Shown: positions 63,900-64,000 of the stretch, in pieces
Layout of the letters: each line of letters begins with the position of its first letter
Position numbering within the stretch: the stretch's first letter is position 1
Source of the DNA: Bactericera cockerelli
Lineage: Eukaryota > Arthropoda > Insecta > Hemiptera > Triozidae
NCBI GenBank assembly: GCA_024516035.1
Contig: CM044958.1
Span: forward strand, 1,233,566-1,297,565
DNA length: 64,000 bases
Direction: 5' to 3'
Program-made: the position numbers and the translations under genes
The notes under the pieces: generated by a model
The model's input: only the letters and a program-made list of their open reading frames with translations
The model's database searches: none
What the model was told of the DNA's origin: nothing

Positions 63900-64000
63900 T
63901 ATCTCTCCCTATCTCTTTTTCTCTCCCTCTCTCTCCCTCCCTCACTCTTTTTCTCTCTCTCTTCTTCCTCCCTATCTCACTCTCTCTCTCTCTCTCTTTC
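63900..64000. repeat. CT-rich tract at window edge
   Basis: CTCTCT-rich with TTTTTCTC interruptions, continuing past the window. Confidence 0.9.

Noticed and set aside
52533..64000. Upstream PRPF3 exons right of the gap
   Set aside because: I looked for Prp3-like peptides on the minus strand and found none; absence may reflect the gap or a misjoin.

Overview
ORGANISM AND OVERALL CHARACTER. This is nuclear DNA of an intron-rich animal. GT-AG introns interrupt a peptidase, a nucleotide kinase and a splicing-factor gene. The rest is AT-rich and crowded with tRNA-headed SINEs, a 5S-rRNA-like SINE, LINE tails, TA- and TTAA-flanked DNA transposons and simple repeats. The repeat style (short 'taggtacctac' motifs, many tRNA SINE families) suggests an arthropod, probably an insect, but nothing fixes the species. 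A run of 100 N at 52433-52532 marks a scaffold join. LAYOUT. (1) 438-10517, plus strand: the last eight coding exons of an M1-family (aminopeptidase N-like) zinc metallopeptidase, about 502 residues; the catalytic half lies to the left of the window. Its introns carry SINEs, a 2,986-bp TIR element (3536-6521) and a recent 133-bp tandem duplication across an intron/exon junction (8784-9049). (2) 10518-23319: gene-free, with SINEs, LINE debris and two TA-flanked DNA transposons. (3) 23320-25281, minus strand: an intact, intronless 653-residue SLC26-type anion transporter with a C-terminal STAS domain; a candidate 5'-UTR acceptor lies just upstream at 25341. (4) 25282-38129: gene-free, with LINE 3' ends, MITEs and a 2.1-kb decayed DNA transposon (34830-36966). 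(5) 38138-40803, plus strand: a complete three-exon thymidylate kinase, 211 residues. (6) 43500-about 52396, minus strand: the last four coding exons of PRPF3, the U4/U6 snRNP protein Prp3. (7) 52533-64000: no recognisable gene; simple repeats, a 2.65-kb TIR element (59556-62209) with a nested pogo/Tigger element, and a TTAA-flanked MITE. MAIN OBSERVATION. The PRPF3 locus holds four tandem arrays, and two appear to have grown out of the gene's own exon ends. A roughly 3-kb array of a 14-bp unit (about 49040-52010) resembles the 5' splice site of the exon ending at 52172. About 53-bp duplications of that exon end lie between the exon and the array. The 51-bp array (43121-43528) copies the end of the last coding exon, and the stop codon falls in the repeat unit next to the coding copy. 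A third array (43-bp unit, about 46960-48340) resembles the tail of a SINE family present elsewhere in the window. The exon at 52172-52396 carries at least three frameshifts relative to Prp3 and no visible acceptor. As it abuts the gap, consensus error is at least as likely as real decay. The genes are unrelated housekeeping and transport genes; nothing suggests an operon or shared pathway.
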